Origin: Fimbriimonas planktonicus
GTDB lineage: Bacteria > Armatimonadota > Fimbriimonadia > Fimbriimonadales > Fimbriimonadaceae
Length of the DNA stretch: 64,000 bases
Assembly: GCA_965234685.1 (NCBI GenBank)
Contig: OZ248539.1
Location: 248,001-312,000, forward strand
Reading direction: 5' to 3'
Below are positions 20,154-29,828 of this stretch, piece by piece. Each line of letters starts with the position of its first letter. Position 1 is the first letter of the stretch. The notes under the pieces were generated by a model. It saw only the letters and a list, made by a program, of their open reading frames with translations. It was not told where the DNA came from and did not search any database. Made by a program: the position numbers and the translations under genes.

Positions 20154-21353
20154 ATGGCGAAAAAGCTAACAAGCGTGCTTGGAATCGACATTGGAAGTCG
20201 GAAAATCAAAGTTTGTGAGGTACGGACACAGGGACGAGAACCTGTTGTAACCGCCCTCGCAATCGTTGATACGCCCGAAGGCGCTGTCGATCACCAAGGT
20301 ATTTATAATGCAGAGGCAGTCAGTGCTGCTCTCAAGCAAGCGATTGCGCAGTCAGGTGCCGGTTCCGGTCCTGCTGTCGTAACGATTGCTGGTCAGAGCT
20401 CGGTTTTGGTTCGTACCTTGGAGGTTCCGAAGATGAACCCGGCGGACCTTAAGGAGCACATGCAATGGGAGATCAGCAGAAACATCCCGTTTGCGGAAAG
20501 CACGGTGGTCTCGGACTTCAAGCCACTCGGTGGCGACGATCCTGCTTCGGCAAACATGGACGTCGTTATGGCGATGGCTCCTCAGTCGGCTATCGATACG
20601 GTTGTGGATGTCGTGAAGAAGGCCGGTCGACAGATCGCCGCCATCGACGTCGAACCGCTCAGCATGGCTCGGTCCTTGCAGATCAGCTATGGCGATGAAT
20701 TCGCTGACAAGACAATTTGCTTCGTTGACATGGGCGGCACGACGTGCGCCATCAACATCTACTACGGAAGCAAGCTCATCATGCCTCGCCAGATTCCAAT
20801 TGGCGGCGACTTGATTACCAAGGCGATTGCGGACGATCGAGTCATTCCGATCTCGGACGCCGAAGCGGTCAAACTCAACGAGTTGGTAATTCCGGAAAAC
20901 GCGGCCGAAGCTCGATCGGCAGTTGTTAACCCGTTCGACGTTCCGGGTGTTCCAACCCAGGAGTTCCAGCCTTACAATCCGTTCTCGGATGACCCGGTTC
21001 CGGCGGCTGAACCTTTAACCGAAATTGCACCTGCATCGTTGGGCGCTTCTGACCGTCTCTTTAATGCAGTGGCTCCAATCTTGGACGACTTCATTTCAGA
21101 AATCCGCCGTTCGGTGGATTACTTCCAGAGCCGAGGCGGTACGGTCGACCGCATCGTATTGGCTGGTGGTGGCTCCAAGATTAAGGGTCTGAACGATTTC
21201 ATCTCCAAGAGCGTCGGCGTCCAGTGTGACGCGTACGACCCAACTCGCCGTCTAAATGTCAACGCGAAGAAGGTCACGCCGGAATTCGTTCACGAGCATC
21301 AGCAAGAGTTCGCAATGGCAATTGGCAATGGACTGTATATCTTCTTCGATTGA
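20154..21353 (+). CDS. pilM: Type IV pilus assembly protein PilM
   Basis: PilM is a cytoplasmic actin-like ATP-binding protein that docks on the N terminus of PilN and links the pilus motor to the envelope complex. The 399-residue product begins VLGIDIGSRKIKVCEV, the phosphate-1 motif of the actin/FtsA fold. It also has CFVDMGGTTCAINIYYG (phosphate-2) and RIVLAGGGSKIKGL (adenosine motif). Residues about 259-300 form a Pro-rich insertion (NPFDVPGVPTQEF onward) inside the fold, which I do not recall from model PilMs. ATG at 20154 has a strong purine-rich site just upstream. It is followed 9 bases later by pilN. Confidence 0.95.
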   Translation: MAKKLTSVLGIDIGSRKIKVCEVRTQGREPVVTALAIVDTPEGAVDHQGIYNAEAVSAALKQAIAQSGAGSGPAVVTIAGQSSVLVRTLEVPKMNPADLKEHMQWEISRNIPFAESTVVSDFKPLGGDDPASANMDVVMAMAPQSAIDTVVDVVKKAGRQIAAIDVEPLSMARSLQISYGDEFADKTICFVDMGGTTCAINIYYGSKLIMPRQIPIGGDLITKAIADDRVIPISDAEAVKLNELVIPENAAEARSAVVNPFDVPGVPTQEFQPYNPFSDDPVPAAEPLTEIAPASLGASDRLFNAVAPILDDFISEIRRSVDYFQSRGGTVDRIVLAGGGSKIKGLNDFISKSVGVQCDAYDPTRRLNVNAKKVTPEFVHEHQQEFAMAIGNGLYIFFD

Positions 21354-21362
21354 GGTGAACGC

Positions 21363-22232
21363 ATGAAGCTGAACCTACTTCCACAAACCGTATCGACGGC
21401 GAACAAAAGTCGCAATGCCTGGATCGGCTCGATCCTGATTGCGATTGTTGGAATCGCCGCCGGAGTCGGACTCACCGTTATTTCCTCACAAAAGCTTGCT
21501 GAAGCGAAAGCTCGAGAAGCCGAACTTCGGCCTCAAGCCGCGTCGGTGGTTGCACTTGCCGCGCAAGCTGACGAAGTCATTGCAAAGGGATCGGACATCA
21601 TCCGAAACTCCACCCTCGCCAATGACATGATCAAGAACAATTCGAAGTACCCCGATCTTTACGATAAGGTGCTCACCCGAATTCCAACCTTCTTCCGAGT
21701 CACGACGCTGTCTGCTCAGGCTACTGGAGATCAGTCGGCCGTCGTAACCATTGACGGTGTTCTTGACACCTATCAGCAGTACTCCGATTTGGCACTGAGC
21801 CTTCTTCGGATACCAGGTGTTACTTCGGTTCAGAGAAGCGGAATCGTTGATCGAAGTCTTGTCATTCCTGGCATCGACGAAGTGGACCAGTACGGACGGC
21901 CTCGAACGGCTAACAATGCTGAGCCGATTCCAGATAACGAGATCGATCGACTCGCTTACTACGAGCGCCAAGGAGCAATTCGAGAAGCCACCGGTATTGG
22001 TGGTTTTGGCGACACGACGACTACTGCTCGATCGGCAGGGCCAAACAGCTCGCTGGTTCGAATGGTCATCAATATCTCGGCAAATCTTCAAGTCCCCGAT
22101 GTTCGCGGAACCTTGCAGGGTGGCGGCGGTGGAGCGGCAGCAGCCGTTCCTGGAATCCCGGCCGGCATTCCTGGTCGCGGAACCACATCTGGCCCAGCTG
22201 GCGGCGGCGGAGCAGCGCAGGAAGTAGATTAA
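21363..22232 (+). CDS. pilN: Type IV pilus inner membrane protein PilN
   Basis: The 289-residue product begins MKLNLLPQ, matching the INLLP motif of PilN that inserts into PilM. One transmembrane helix (about residues 20-42) is followed by a coiled coil (about 43-80) and a periplasmic domain. The C-terminal 50 residues are rich in Gly, Ala and Pro. A GAGGTGA site lies just before the ATG. It overlaps the PilO-like gene by one base, and the order M-N-O-P matches the canonical alignment subcomplex. Confidence 0.9.
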   Translation: MKLNLLPQTVSTANKSRNAWIGSILIAIVGIAAGVGLTVISSQKLAEAKAREAELRPQAASVVALAAQADEVIAKGSDIIRNSTLANDMIKNNSKYPDLYDKVLTRIPTFFRVTTLSAQATGDQSAVVTIDGVLDTYQQYSDLALSLLRIPGVTSVQRSGIVDRSLVIPGIDEVDQYGRPRTANNAEPIPDNEIDRLAYYERQGAIREATGIGGFGDTTTTARSAGPNSSLVRMVINISANLQVPDVRGTLQGGGGGAAAAVPGIPAGIPGRGTTSGPAGGGGAAQEVD

Positions 22233-23053
22233 TGAAACTTAGCCCGTTACCTATCTATATGATCGGCGTATCCATTGCGCTTATCGCTGCGAGCTACGGT
22301 TTCTTCCATCAGTGGACGCCAAATGACACGGAAGCGAGTCGATTCAACGCGACTTCTGAAGAATTGCAAGCGGTCATTGACCAGCGGCCCCAAGCGCAGC
22401 GACGAGTTGACACGGCGAAAAGCATGGTTGAAGCCGAAGCCGCGAAGTGGCGAGCCATCGTTGCACTTCGAACTCCGGCAACTAGCCGAGCTGAGCGAGG
22501 CGTTGACATCGGTGTGAATCCGTATCAGTTGATCGCTGACACTCAGGGTTACCGAAACGACATTCAACGAGCCATCAACGCTCAGGTTCGAGCTGGTGGA
22601 GTCGTAGTTGTTCAGGGTCCTTATGTTCCCGGTCCAGACACGACGTCACCAGTGAACGAAGTTCTTCGAACTTTCTACAACTACCCGCCGTTTGCCTTCC
22701 CGGTAGTCATCCTGGATCTTGGTCAGGTCACCGTTCGCGGCACCTACGATCAGATCAAGGCGAACTACAAGGCGTATTCGAAGATGCCGAGATACTTGGC
22801 AATTGCCGATGGTCTGCGGCTTGAGGGTACGGGAGCAACTTTGACTGGAACCTACAACCTCTCGGTCATTGGATTCATTCGAGGTAAGAAGATTGCGCCG
22901 CCGATCGGTGATGCCGCTGGCGCGGCACCTGCAGCCGGAGGAATCCCTGGCCTTCCGCCAGGAGTCACTCCGTTCGGTGGACCTGGTGGTCCGCCTCCAG
23001 GAGTCGTCGGTGCCGGTGGACCTCCTCCAGGTGCGGCAGGAGCAGAGCGATAA
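22232..23053 (+). CDS. pilO: PilO-like inner membrane protein
   Basis: A 273-residue protein with one N-terminal transmembrane helix (about residues 8-25), a coiled-coil stretch (about 36-75) and a periplasmic alpha/beta domain. The pattern around LDLGQVTVRGTYDQIKANYKAY resembles the PilO ferredoxin-like fold. The tail is Gly/Pro-rich. Its identity rests mainly on topology and its place between pilN and the PilP-like lipoprotein; sequence identity to model PilO is probably low. Its start overlaps the pilN stop by one base, implying translational coupling. Confidence 0.8.
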   Translation: MKLSPLPIYMIGVSIALIAASYGFFHQWTPNDTEASRFNATSEELQAVIDQRPQAQRRVDTAKSMVEAEAAKWRAIVALRTPATSRAERGVDIGVNPYQLIADTQGYRNDIQRAINAQVRAGGVVVVQGPYVPGPDTTSPVNEVLRTFYNYPPFAFPVVILDLGQVTVRGTYDQIKANYKAYSKMPRYLAIADGLRLEGTGATLTGTYNLSVIGFIRGKKIAPPIGDAAGAAPAAGGIPGLPPGVTPFGGPGGPPPGVVGAGGPPPGAAGAER

Positions 23054-23793
23054 TGAGACTACTGAACATGAATCAGATTGGAATCTTTGGACTTTCTGTT
23101 CTAGCCCTTGCCGTTGTAGGCTGCGGTGGTGGACCTGCCGCGACGACCACTACGGCAGCACCTGCCGCAACGCCGAAGCCAGTCAATTTCGAGCCAAACG
23201 TCGATGCTGGTGTGCCCGTTACGCAGTCTGCTGATGTGGCTGAATACACCAAGCTTGCGGCGGTCACTTCCGGTAAGTATCCGAAGCACAACGCGAACGG
23301 CTCGGCCTTCAAACTTCGTGGTTCCGAGCTTGCCTATGAGGCGGAGCAAGGAATGGAGCGAGTCTTCGCCAGCTCTGGTTTCGCGGTTGAGTACGAAGAG
23401 CAGGAAGTTATTCCTCCAGTTGCTCGCTTTGAACCAGCGCCATTCAGACGGCTTTCTGGAATCGTCGTCGGCGTTTCGGTGATCGCGCTCCTTGAAATGG
23501 AAGATGGCACCACGATGCTGATCCGCCCAGGAATGAGCATTCCTGGCACCCAGTGGATTGTTCAGGCGATCGATGAAGAAAAGGCTACGTTCCGCCGGGT
23601 AACCAAAGAGAACATCCAACCCAAGCTTGTGGTTGTTCGGCTTGAAACGGCTCCGCCAGGAACCGTTTTCGCTCCACCTATTGGCGGTCCTGGGCAGGGT
23701 CCTGGTGGCGGCAACGTTCCGCCGGGCGGATTTGCACCCGGTGGATTCCCACCTAGAGGCGGCGGCGGCGGTAACGACAAGGGTGACGATTAA
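23053..23793 (+). CDS. pilP: PilP-like pilus assembly lipoprotein
   Basis: The 246-residue product has a lipoprotein signal with lipobox AVVGC at about residue 22, then a Thr/Ala/Pro linker. A C-terminal beta domain (about residues 130-200) contains LSGIVVGVSVIALLEMEDG and IRPGMSIPGTQWIVQAI. This alternation resembles the PilP homology-region fold, which bridges PilN/PilO to the secretin. The last 30 residues are Gly/Pro-rich. Position in the operon agrees. Similarity to PilP is judged by eye, so the symbol is a working name. Confidence 0.7.
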   Translation: MRLLNMNQIGIFGLSVLALAVVGCGGGPAATTTTAAPAATPKPVNFEPNVDAGVPVTQSADVAEYTKLAAVTSGKYPKHNANGSAFKLRGSELAYEAEQGMERVFASSGFAVEYEEQEVIPPVARFEPAPFRRLSGIVVGVSVIALLEMEDGTTMLIRPGMSIPGTQWIVQAIDEEKATFRRVTKENIQPKLVVVRLETAPPGTVFAPPIGGPGQGPGGGNVPPGGFAPGGFPPRGGGGGNDKGDD

Positions 23794-23859
23794 ATGAAGC
23801 AAAACGAAACGTCAACTTGTGCATCAAAGAAGAAGAGGCTTACAATTAGGAGCAGAAAA

Positions 23860-24576
<717 letters not shown>

Positions 24577-24614
24577 GCGCGTCAACTTACAACAGATTTG
24601 AGAGGAACCACAGG

Positions 24615-26315
24615 ATGAACTTACGAGGACAAGGATTGAAAACAGTGCGGAACTGCATGATTGCAATGGGGATTGCAATCTCCGCTTCTGCCTTCGCGCA
24701 GCAGCCAGCAGACGTACGTCTTGACGTTAATCTGAAGGACGCCGACATGATGGCGGCGACCCGGACGATTTTCCAACGAACTGGAATCCAGTTCTTGGTT
24801 AAGCCGACGACCAAGGCGTATTCAAGAATCACGCTCAAGCTCAACGATGTCACCGCAGAAGATGCGGTGAAGTACATCTGCGATGCGGCAGGCGCCTACT
24901 TCATGCGAGATGAGTTAGGGGTTTATATCATTAGCCCAGAACCATTCAAAGCGGCGGCCGAGCCTACGGCTGCCCCGAAGAAGGCTTCGAGCGTTTATCG
25001 CGCTATCCAAATTCGGCATGCGTCCGCTCAGGAAACTTTTGACGCGATCGTTTACGACATCAAGTCTGATCCGATGCGCGGTTGGGAGAACCTCAAGCGA
25101 TTCACTCGCCTCAGCCAGAATGACGTAACTCGAATCTTTGGTGGTCCAAACGTTGATGTCTACGGACAGCAAGCCATTCCTGCTTTCGACATTCAGGGTG
25201 GCGGATCTTCGCTTCCTAACAACCGACCAATTTCCAGCAACTCGGATTCAGCTTCTGACATTCAGCTCCCAGGCGACGCCGCGAGACAGTTCTCGCCAGG
25301 CGGCGGTGGCGGCGGTAGAGGCGGCGGCGGTCAGGGCGGCTTCGGCGGCGGTGGCGGCGGCATCGGTGGTGGCGGCGGCGGTGGCGTTGGTGGCGGTGGT
25401 CAAGGCGGCTTCGGTGGAGGCGGTCAGGGTGGCAACATCCAGCTCACCGGCGGTCAGGGCTTGGTTCCAACCGGAATCACCTTCATCAGCTACGACCCAT
25501 CGACCAACAGCTTGATCGTAGAAGCGGACGACGAAGCAGCCATCAACAAGCTGCGCGATGAAATCATCCCGCTCTTTGATGTTGCTCCGAAGCAGGTTCA
25601 GGTTAAGGTTGAGTTCATCTCGATCCTCGACAACTTGAGCAAATCGCTTGGCTACGAATTCCAGTATCAACGCGGTTCGGTTTTCGCCGGAGAAAGACCT
25701 GGCAGCTTTGCTCCAACAAGCAGCCCGATTTACCTGAACTACCAAACTGGAAACGTCGCAATGCGACTTCGAACGTCGCTCTCAACCAGCAACAGCCGAC
25801 TTGAGAACGCACCGATCGTTCGAACGCTGAACAACATGCCGGCAACGGTGTTCAGCTTCACCTCGCAGACGGTCTTCAGCCCGTTCACCACGTTCGTCTC
25901 TGGTGCCGGTGCACAAACTGGCTTCAACCAGAGTCAGATCACGGTTGGAACGTCGCTCGCAGTTGCGCCACGAATTAACGTTGGCGACAACACGATCACG
26001 ATGTTCTTGAACCCATCGATTGGTGGCTTCCAGGGAGAATCGGTTTCTCCGGACGGCTCGCAGCGAGTCCCTAACACTACCAACCAGGGTGTTACGGTTG
26101 TTGCCCGAGTGCGAAACGGCGAAACCATCGTTCTCGGTGGCTTCGTTGGTAAGGAAGATCGAACCGCAATCCAGAAGGTTCCTGTTCTTGCAGACCTGCC
26201 GGTTATCGGTCAGTTCTTCCGAAACACGAGCCGCAACCGAGCGAACTCGGAAACCCTCATCTTCGTCACCCCGACGATTATTGAGGACGAAGATTCGGTC
26301 GGCGGACCTCGCTAA
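24615..26315 (+). CDS. pilQ: Type II/IV pilus secretin
   Basis: The secretin forms the outer-membrane channel for the pilus or pseudopilus. The 566-residue product has a signal peptide (to about residue 29, ASAFAQ), an STN domain (about 32-115), and an N1-like segment (about 125-180, with IQIRHASAQETFDAI). A Gly-rich insert follows (about 229-280), then an N-domain around VEADDEAAINKLRDEIIPLFD. The pore domain is at about 325-560, with the signature VPVLADLPVIGQFFR and the closing LIFVTPTIIED. It starts 38 bases after the STN-only paralogue, with a GAGAGGAA-type ribosome site. It is the last gene of the pil block, followed by a strong terminator. Confidence 0.93.
   Translation: MNLRGQGLKTVRNCMIAMGIAISASAFAQQPADVRLDVNLKDADMMAATRTIFQRTGIQFLVKPTTKAYSRITLKLNDVTAEDAVKYICDAAGAYFMRDELGVYIISPEPFKAAAEPTAAPKKASSVYRAIQIRHASAQETFDAIVYDIKSDPMRGWENLKRFTRLSQNDVTRIFGGPNVDVYGQQAIPAFDIQGGGSSLPNNRPISSNSDSASDIQLPGDAARQFSPGGGGGGRGGGGQGGFGGGGGGIGGGGGGGVGGGGQGGFGGGGQGGNIQLTGGQGLVPTGITFISYDPSTNSLIVEADDEAAINKLRDEIIPLFDVAPKQVQVKVEFISILDNLSKSLGYEFQYQRGSVFAGERPGSFAPTSSPIYLNYQTGNVAMRLRTSLSTSNSRLENAPIVRTLNNMPATVFSFTSQTVFSPFTTFVSGAGAQTGFNQSQITVGTSLAVAPRINVGDNTITMFLNPSIGGFQGESVSPDGSQRVPNTTNQGVTVVARVRNGETIVLGGFVGKEDRTAIQKVPVLADLPVIGQFFRNTSRNRANSETLIFVTPTIIEDEDSVGGPR
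25300..25455 (+). repeat. Glycine-codon repeat inside secretin gene
   Basis: In-frame GGN-rich stretch encoding repeats of GGGGRGGGGQGGFGG type, splitting the periplasmic N-domains of the secretin. Composition matches the tail of the gene just upstream, suggesting shared origin or frequent exchange. Confidence 0.75.
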
Positions 26316-26329
26316 CCTAGGAATCTAAG

Positions 26330-26362
26330 AAGGGCGGGATACGTTTAGCGTATCCTGCCCTT
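26330..26362 (+). terminator. Strong intrinsic terminator after secretin
   Basis: Left arm 26330-26343 (AAGGGCGGGATACG) pairs with right arm 26349-26362 (CGTATCCTGCCCTT) over 14 bases with one G-U, around loop TTTAG. It ends the pilus block. The aroK ATG begins only 4 bases after the right arm. Confidence 0.85.
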
Positions 26363-26366
26363 TATC

Positions 26367-26885
26367 ATGTCAAAGGCTTGGATTTTAGTGGGCATGATGG
26401 GTGCCGGAAAGTCATCCATCGGACGCACCCTTGCCGAGGCCACAAACCGAGAGTTCATTGACACCGACTTGCTCATCCAGAATCGCTTTGGACGCACGGT
26501 GAGTCAGGTGTTCCAGATCTACGGAGAAGAGACTTTTCGCGCCCACGAGACGAGTGTTCTAACGGGGCTTGAGCCCGGAGAGTTTGTCATTGCGACCGGT
26601 GGTGGAATCGTCACGCGGCCCGAGAACTGGGTTGAACTCCGTCGGCTCGGCTTAACCTGTTATCTAGATGCAAGCTTCGAAACGCTCTGTGAAAGACTCG
26701 AAGTCAGCAAAAAGAAGCGCCCCTTGCTCGAGACGGACGACTGGCAACAGCGCCTATCAAACCTGATTGCGGTGCGAAAACCGCTTTATGACCAAGCAGA
26801 CTTCTCGGTTGAAGTCAACCATAACGATCTTGGCCTCACCGCCGAAGCGGTTCAGCAGGCCTTTGAGGAGAGAACCACCGAATGA
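26367..26885 (+). CDS. aroK: Shikimate kinase
   Basis: Shikimate kinase phosphorylates shikimate with ATP in the aromatic amino acid pathway. The 172-residue cytosolic product has the Walker A motif GMMGAGKSS (residues 9-17), the shikimate-contact segment REFIDTD and the GGGIVTRPENW loop. The lid region is near KKKRPLL. Length is normal. There is no Shine-Dalgarno; the start lies 4 bases beyond a terminator hairpin, and TATCCT at 26351-26356 within the right arm could act as a -10 element. It overlaps aroB by 4 bases. Confidence 0.95.
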   Translation: MSKAWILVGMMGAGKSSIGRTLAEATNREFIDTDLLIQNRFGRTVSQVFQIYGEETFRAHETSVLTGLEPGEFVIATGGGIVTRPENWVELRRLGLTCYLDASFETLCERLEVSKKKRPLLETDDWQQRLSNLIAVRKPLYDQADFSVEVNHNDLGLTAEAVQQAFEERTTE

Positions 26886-27883
26886 CAATGCAGGTCCGAA
26901 CTCACTCGAACGTGACCCAAATCGATTTTCTACCGGTTGCCGAACTTCAGGAGCGACTTCCGAGCAAAGCTGTGATCGTCACAGACGACGTCGTCACAGA
27001 GCTCTGGGAAAGTCCGCATCGGCGCATCGTAGTTCCGGCGGGTGAAGCGAGCAAGTCTTTGCAGTCCTACAGCCAGGTGGTCGAGCAGATTTTGAGTCTC
27101 GGAATTGATCGGAACACGATCATTGTTGCGTTGGGCGGCGGCGTGGTCGGCGACCTGGCAGGATTTGTGGCGGCAACGATTTTGCGCGGCGTTACCTTCC
27201 TCCAAGTTCCGACAACGCTTCTCGCAATGGTCGATTCCAGTATCGGCGGAAAAGTCGGAGTTGACACGCCGCAGGGCAAAAACCTCGTCGGAGCGTTCAA
27301 ACCGGCCGATCAGGTTCTCATCTGCTCCGAGTTCTTGGATCAACTCCCGGCAAGGCAACTTACGAACGGGATGGCGGAAGTTTGGAAGTACGGCTTCATC
27401 GGTGATGCCCCAGAACTCAATAAGCTCCGAGCCGGGCAAGCTCCCCTGACTGAGATCATCTTCGACTGCCTCGATCACAAAGCGCGCGTCGTTGAAGAGG
27501 ACGAGTTCGAAACAAGCGGACTCAGGGCCACTCTCAACTTCGGTCACACCGTCGGCCACGCGATCGAAAAAGTGCTGGGATATGAGACTTTCCTCCATGG
27601 CGAGGCGATCAGCATCGGCATGGTTGCCGAAGCGCGGCTCGGCGAGTTGTTGGGAATCACCGAAGCTGGCACGGCCGAGCAAGTGAAGAGTGATCTTGCA
27701 TCGGCAGGACTACCAGTTGACTGGGACGGGCTGCGGGACTTTGAACCTTTGATCGCGGCAATGCGTTCAGATAAGAAGGCGACAGGCGGAAAACTTGCAT
27801 TTAGCTTGTTGACTCGGCTTGGCGATTGTAAACTCGTGCGAGACGTGGATGACGAATCCGTTCAAGCAGCACTAACGGCATGA
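26882..27883 (+). CDS. aroB: 3-dehydroquinate synthase
   Basis: AroB converts DAHP to 3-dehydroquinate using NAD and a divalent metal, the second step of the shikimate pathway. Visible motifs are GGGVVGDLAGFVAA (NAD binding), QVPTTLLAMVDSSIGGKVGVD (substrate loop), KNLVGAF, and the metal-ligand segments NFGHTVGHAIE and HGEAISIGM. The 333-residue length is slightly short for the family (about 350-365), mainly at the N terminus. The start overlaps the aroK stop (ATGA), so the two shikimate enzymes are translationally coupled. Confidence 0.95.
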   Translation: MTMQVRTHSNVTQIDFLPVAELQERLPSKAVIVTDDVVTELWESPHRRIVVPAGEASKSLQSYSQVVEQILSLGIDRNTIIVALGGGVVGDLAGFVAATILRGVTFLQVPTTLLAMVDSSIGGKVGVDTPQGKNLVGAFKPADQVLICSEFLDQLPARQLTNGMAEVWKYGFIGDAPELNKLRAGQAPLTEIIFDCLDHKARVVEEDEFETSGLRATLNFGHTVGHAIEKVLGYETFLHGEAISIGMVAEARLGELLGITEAGTAEQVKSDLASAGLPVDWDGLRDFEPLIAAMRSDKKATGGKLAFSLLTRLGDCKLVRDVDDESVQAALTA

Positions 27884-28107
27884 AACTAGCCCGAATGGTA
27901 ATCACAATGATGGCGGTGGCCCTCCTTTTTGGCGGCTTCCTGGCCAGCCTGTCGGCTTCGATCCAAGGAACGGCGGCAGAGTACGCGCAGAAGATCGACG
28001 TGCCCCCGGTTCGAATGCTCGCAACGATCATCTTTCTCGGTGCCCTTGTTCTCGCTTTCCTCCCCGATAAGGAAGGGATGGAGCAGCCGGAGGATTCCGC
28101 CGAGTGA
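27880..28107 (+). CDS. Small two-helix membrane protein
   Basis: A 75-residue protein with two predicted transmembrane helices (about residues 7-27 and 46-63), a short polar loop between them and an acidic C-terminal tail. It overlaps aroB by 4 bases and the pseudokinase by 4 bases, so it is tied into the aroKB-kinase-rpe transcript. No family recognised. A role alongside the PASTA membrane protein is possible but unproven. Confidence 0.75.
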   Translation: MKLARMVITMMAVALLFGGFLASLSASIQGTAAEYAQKIDVPPVRMLATIIFLGALVLAFLPDKEGMEQPEDSAE

Positions 28108-29828
28108 TCGGCACCGTACTCGCGAATCGATACGAACTGATGTCGGTCCTTTCCGACGGACCTGTCTTCAGCGTTTGGTCAGCGCGTGATGTTACTTCCG
28201 GACGCGACGTCTGCCTTCGAATTCTGAAGTCTCCGTGCGATCAGGAGCCCGCGTTTGTCTCGGCCCTGAACAAGGCACTCGACCGCTACCGAAAGGCATC
28301 CAGTCCCTATCTGGAGCCGATGCAACGGGTGATCTCGGAAGACACCTATGTCTTTGTCGTGGGGGAACTCACTCGCGGTCCGAGTTTGGCGGACCGAATT
28401 CGGAAACTCGCACCTTTCTCGGTGCAAGTTTCGGTCGGGATGGGAATCAGCCTTTGCCGCGCGCTTGAGCCGCTGCATCGTCATAGCCTCGCGCACGGAG
28501 ATGTGAGTTCTAGCCACGCGATTGTGCTCGCCAACGGCGACATCCGGCTCCAAATGGCGGGGCTATGGGAAGCGTACGGCGGGAGCGAAGATGCGGGGCG
28601 AGCCGTCCTTCCGCTGATGGCGCCGTACCTGGCACCAGAAGTTGCCGAAGGTCAAATGCCGAGCCCGGCATCGGATATTTACGCCGTTGGCATTTTGATG
28701 TTCGAACTGCTGACGGGTCGGCCACCCTATTATGCCGACACGCCGCTCGGCCTGATCAACGAGCATCGCACGCGAGAGATACCGAGCGTCCGCGGGCACA
28801 ACGCTTCGGTGCCGGATGTCCTCGACCGAATCGTGCAAAAGGCGATGGCCAAGAACCCGGAAGCGCGATATCAGGATGCATCGGCGCTCTTATCGGATCT
28901 TCGTCTGGTGCAAGAGGCGCTTCGTTTTGGTAAGTCGATCACCTGGCCGTTACGACCAGAGGACGCTACCGAGGTCGGGATTGAGCCTGGACCGGTTGCC
29001 CCAAAGATGTCGGCCATCCGAGACGAGAACGCCCAGGAGGCGGTCAAGAAGCGCCGCCGAGAGCGCGACGTTCCGGTCTGGATGCTGATGCTGCTTACGT
29101 TCTTTGCCGCGGTTCTCATCACGCTGGTGGCGTTTTGGAGCCTTGACACTTTGCGTCGGCCGAAGACCGTTCGAGTGCCCGATATCCGCAATCTCAGCAT
29201 TTCGGAAGCCCGGACCATGCTCACGCGCCTTAAGCTTGATCTGAGAATTCAAGAGAAGGAAGCAAACGAAAAGGTCGAGGTGGACCGGATTCTCCGCGTA
29301 AACCCCGAACCAGGGCGCGATGTTCGAGAAGGCGGCACGGTCAACGTGGTGGTCAGTTCTGGAAGCACGTACGTGCAGATGCCTGACGTCAAGAACGAAA
29401 CCATTGATAGCGCGCGAAACATTCTGGAGAACCTGAATCTTTCGCCGGACTCGATAACGGAGCAAAGGTCGAGTAACGACGTTGAGTTTGGTCGGGTCCT
29501 CGGTACGGATCCGCCCGTGCGAAGCAAGGTCCTGCGGGCGTCGAAGGTGAAGTTAGTTGTGAGCGCGGGAAGCGTCACTCAGCCTTCCGAAATCACCAAA
29601 TCTTACGTTTACACTTTGCACGTGAAGGTGGCCGGAGTCGATCAGCGGACCACGGTGAAGATTGAGCTTTCCGACATTCAGGGCGCGCGAACCGTATATG
29701 AAGGCAGCCACATCGAAGGCGACATGATCGACTTCGAAGCCACTGGATTTGGGACTTCTGCCACCTTCCGAATCTATTACGACGACGAGGTCGTGAAGGA
29801 GTTTGAGAAAAAAGCCGATGAACGGTGA
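28104..29828 (+). CDS. PASTA-domain Ser/Thr pseudokinase
   Basis: The 574-residue protein has the architecture of PknB/PrkC: a cytoplasmic kinase-like domain (1-275), one transmembrane helix (about 327-350), two PASTA domains (about 356-422 and 425-492) and an extra 80-residue extracellular tail. The catalytic residues are changed. The beta-3 Lys is Arg39 (in VCLRIL), and the Gly-rich loop is eroded (LSDGPVFSVW). HRDLKPxN reads HGDVSSSH (131-138), so the Lys and Asn are lost, and DFG reads MAG (151-153). YLAPEV and SDIYAVGILMFELLTGRPPY keep the fold. GTG at 28104 has a GGAGG site. rpe follows directly, as in the Firmicute prkC-rsgA-rpe cluster. It probably senses cell wall fragments without phosphotransfer; this is inferred. 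Confidence 0.88.
   Translation: MIGTVLANRYELMSVLSDGPVFSVWSARDVTSGRDVCLRILKSPCDQEPAFVSALNKALDRYRKASSPYLEPMQRVISEDTYVFVVGELTRGPSLADRIRKLAPFSVQVSVGMGISLCRALEPLHRHSLAHGDVSSSHAIVLANGDIRLQMAGLWEAYGGSEDAGRAVLPLMAPYLAPEVAEGQMPSPASDIYAVGILMFELLTGRPPYYADTPLGLINEHRTREIPSVRGHNASVPDVLDRIVQKAMAKNPEARYQDASALLSDLRLVQEALRFGKSITWPLRPEDATEVGIEPGPVAPKMSAIRDENAQEAVKKRRRERDVPVWMLMLLTFFAAVLITLVAFWSLDTLRRPKTVRVPDIRNLSISEARTMLTRLKLDLRIQEKEANEKVEVDRILRVNPEPGRDVREGGTVNVVVSSGSTYVQMPDVKNETIDSARNILENLNLSPDSITEQRSSNDVEFGRVLGTDPPVRSKVLRASKVKLVVSAGSVTQPSEITKSYVYTLHVKVAGVDQRTTVKIELSDIQGARTVYEGSHIEGDMIDFEATGFGTSATFRIYYDDEVVKEFEKKADER

Noticed and set aside
23794..23859. Upstream ATG (23794) for the STN-domain protein
   Set aside because: It would place 22 polar residues before the signal peptide; the ATG at 23860 has a proper AGGAG site.
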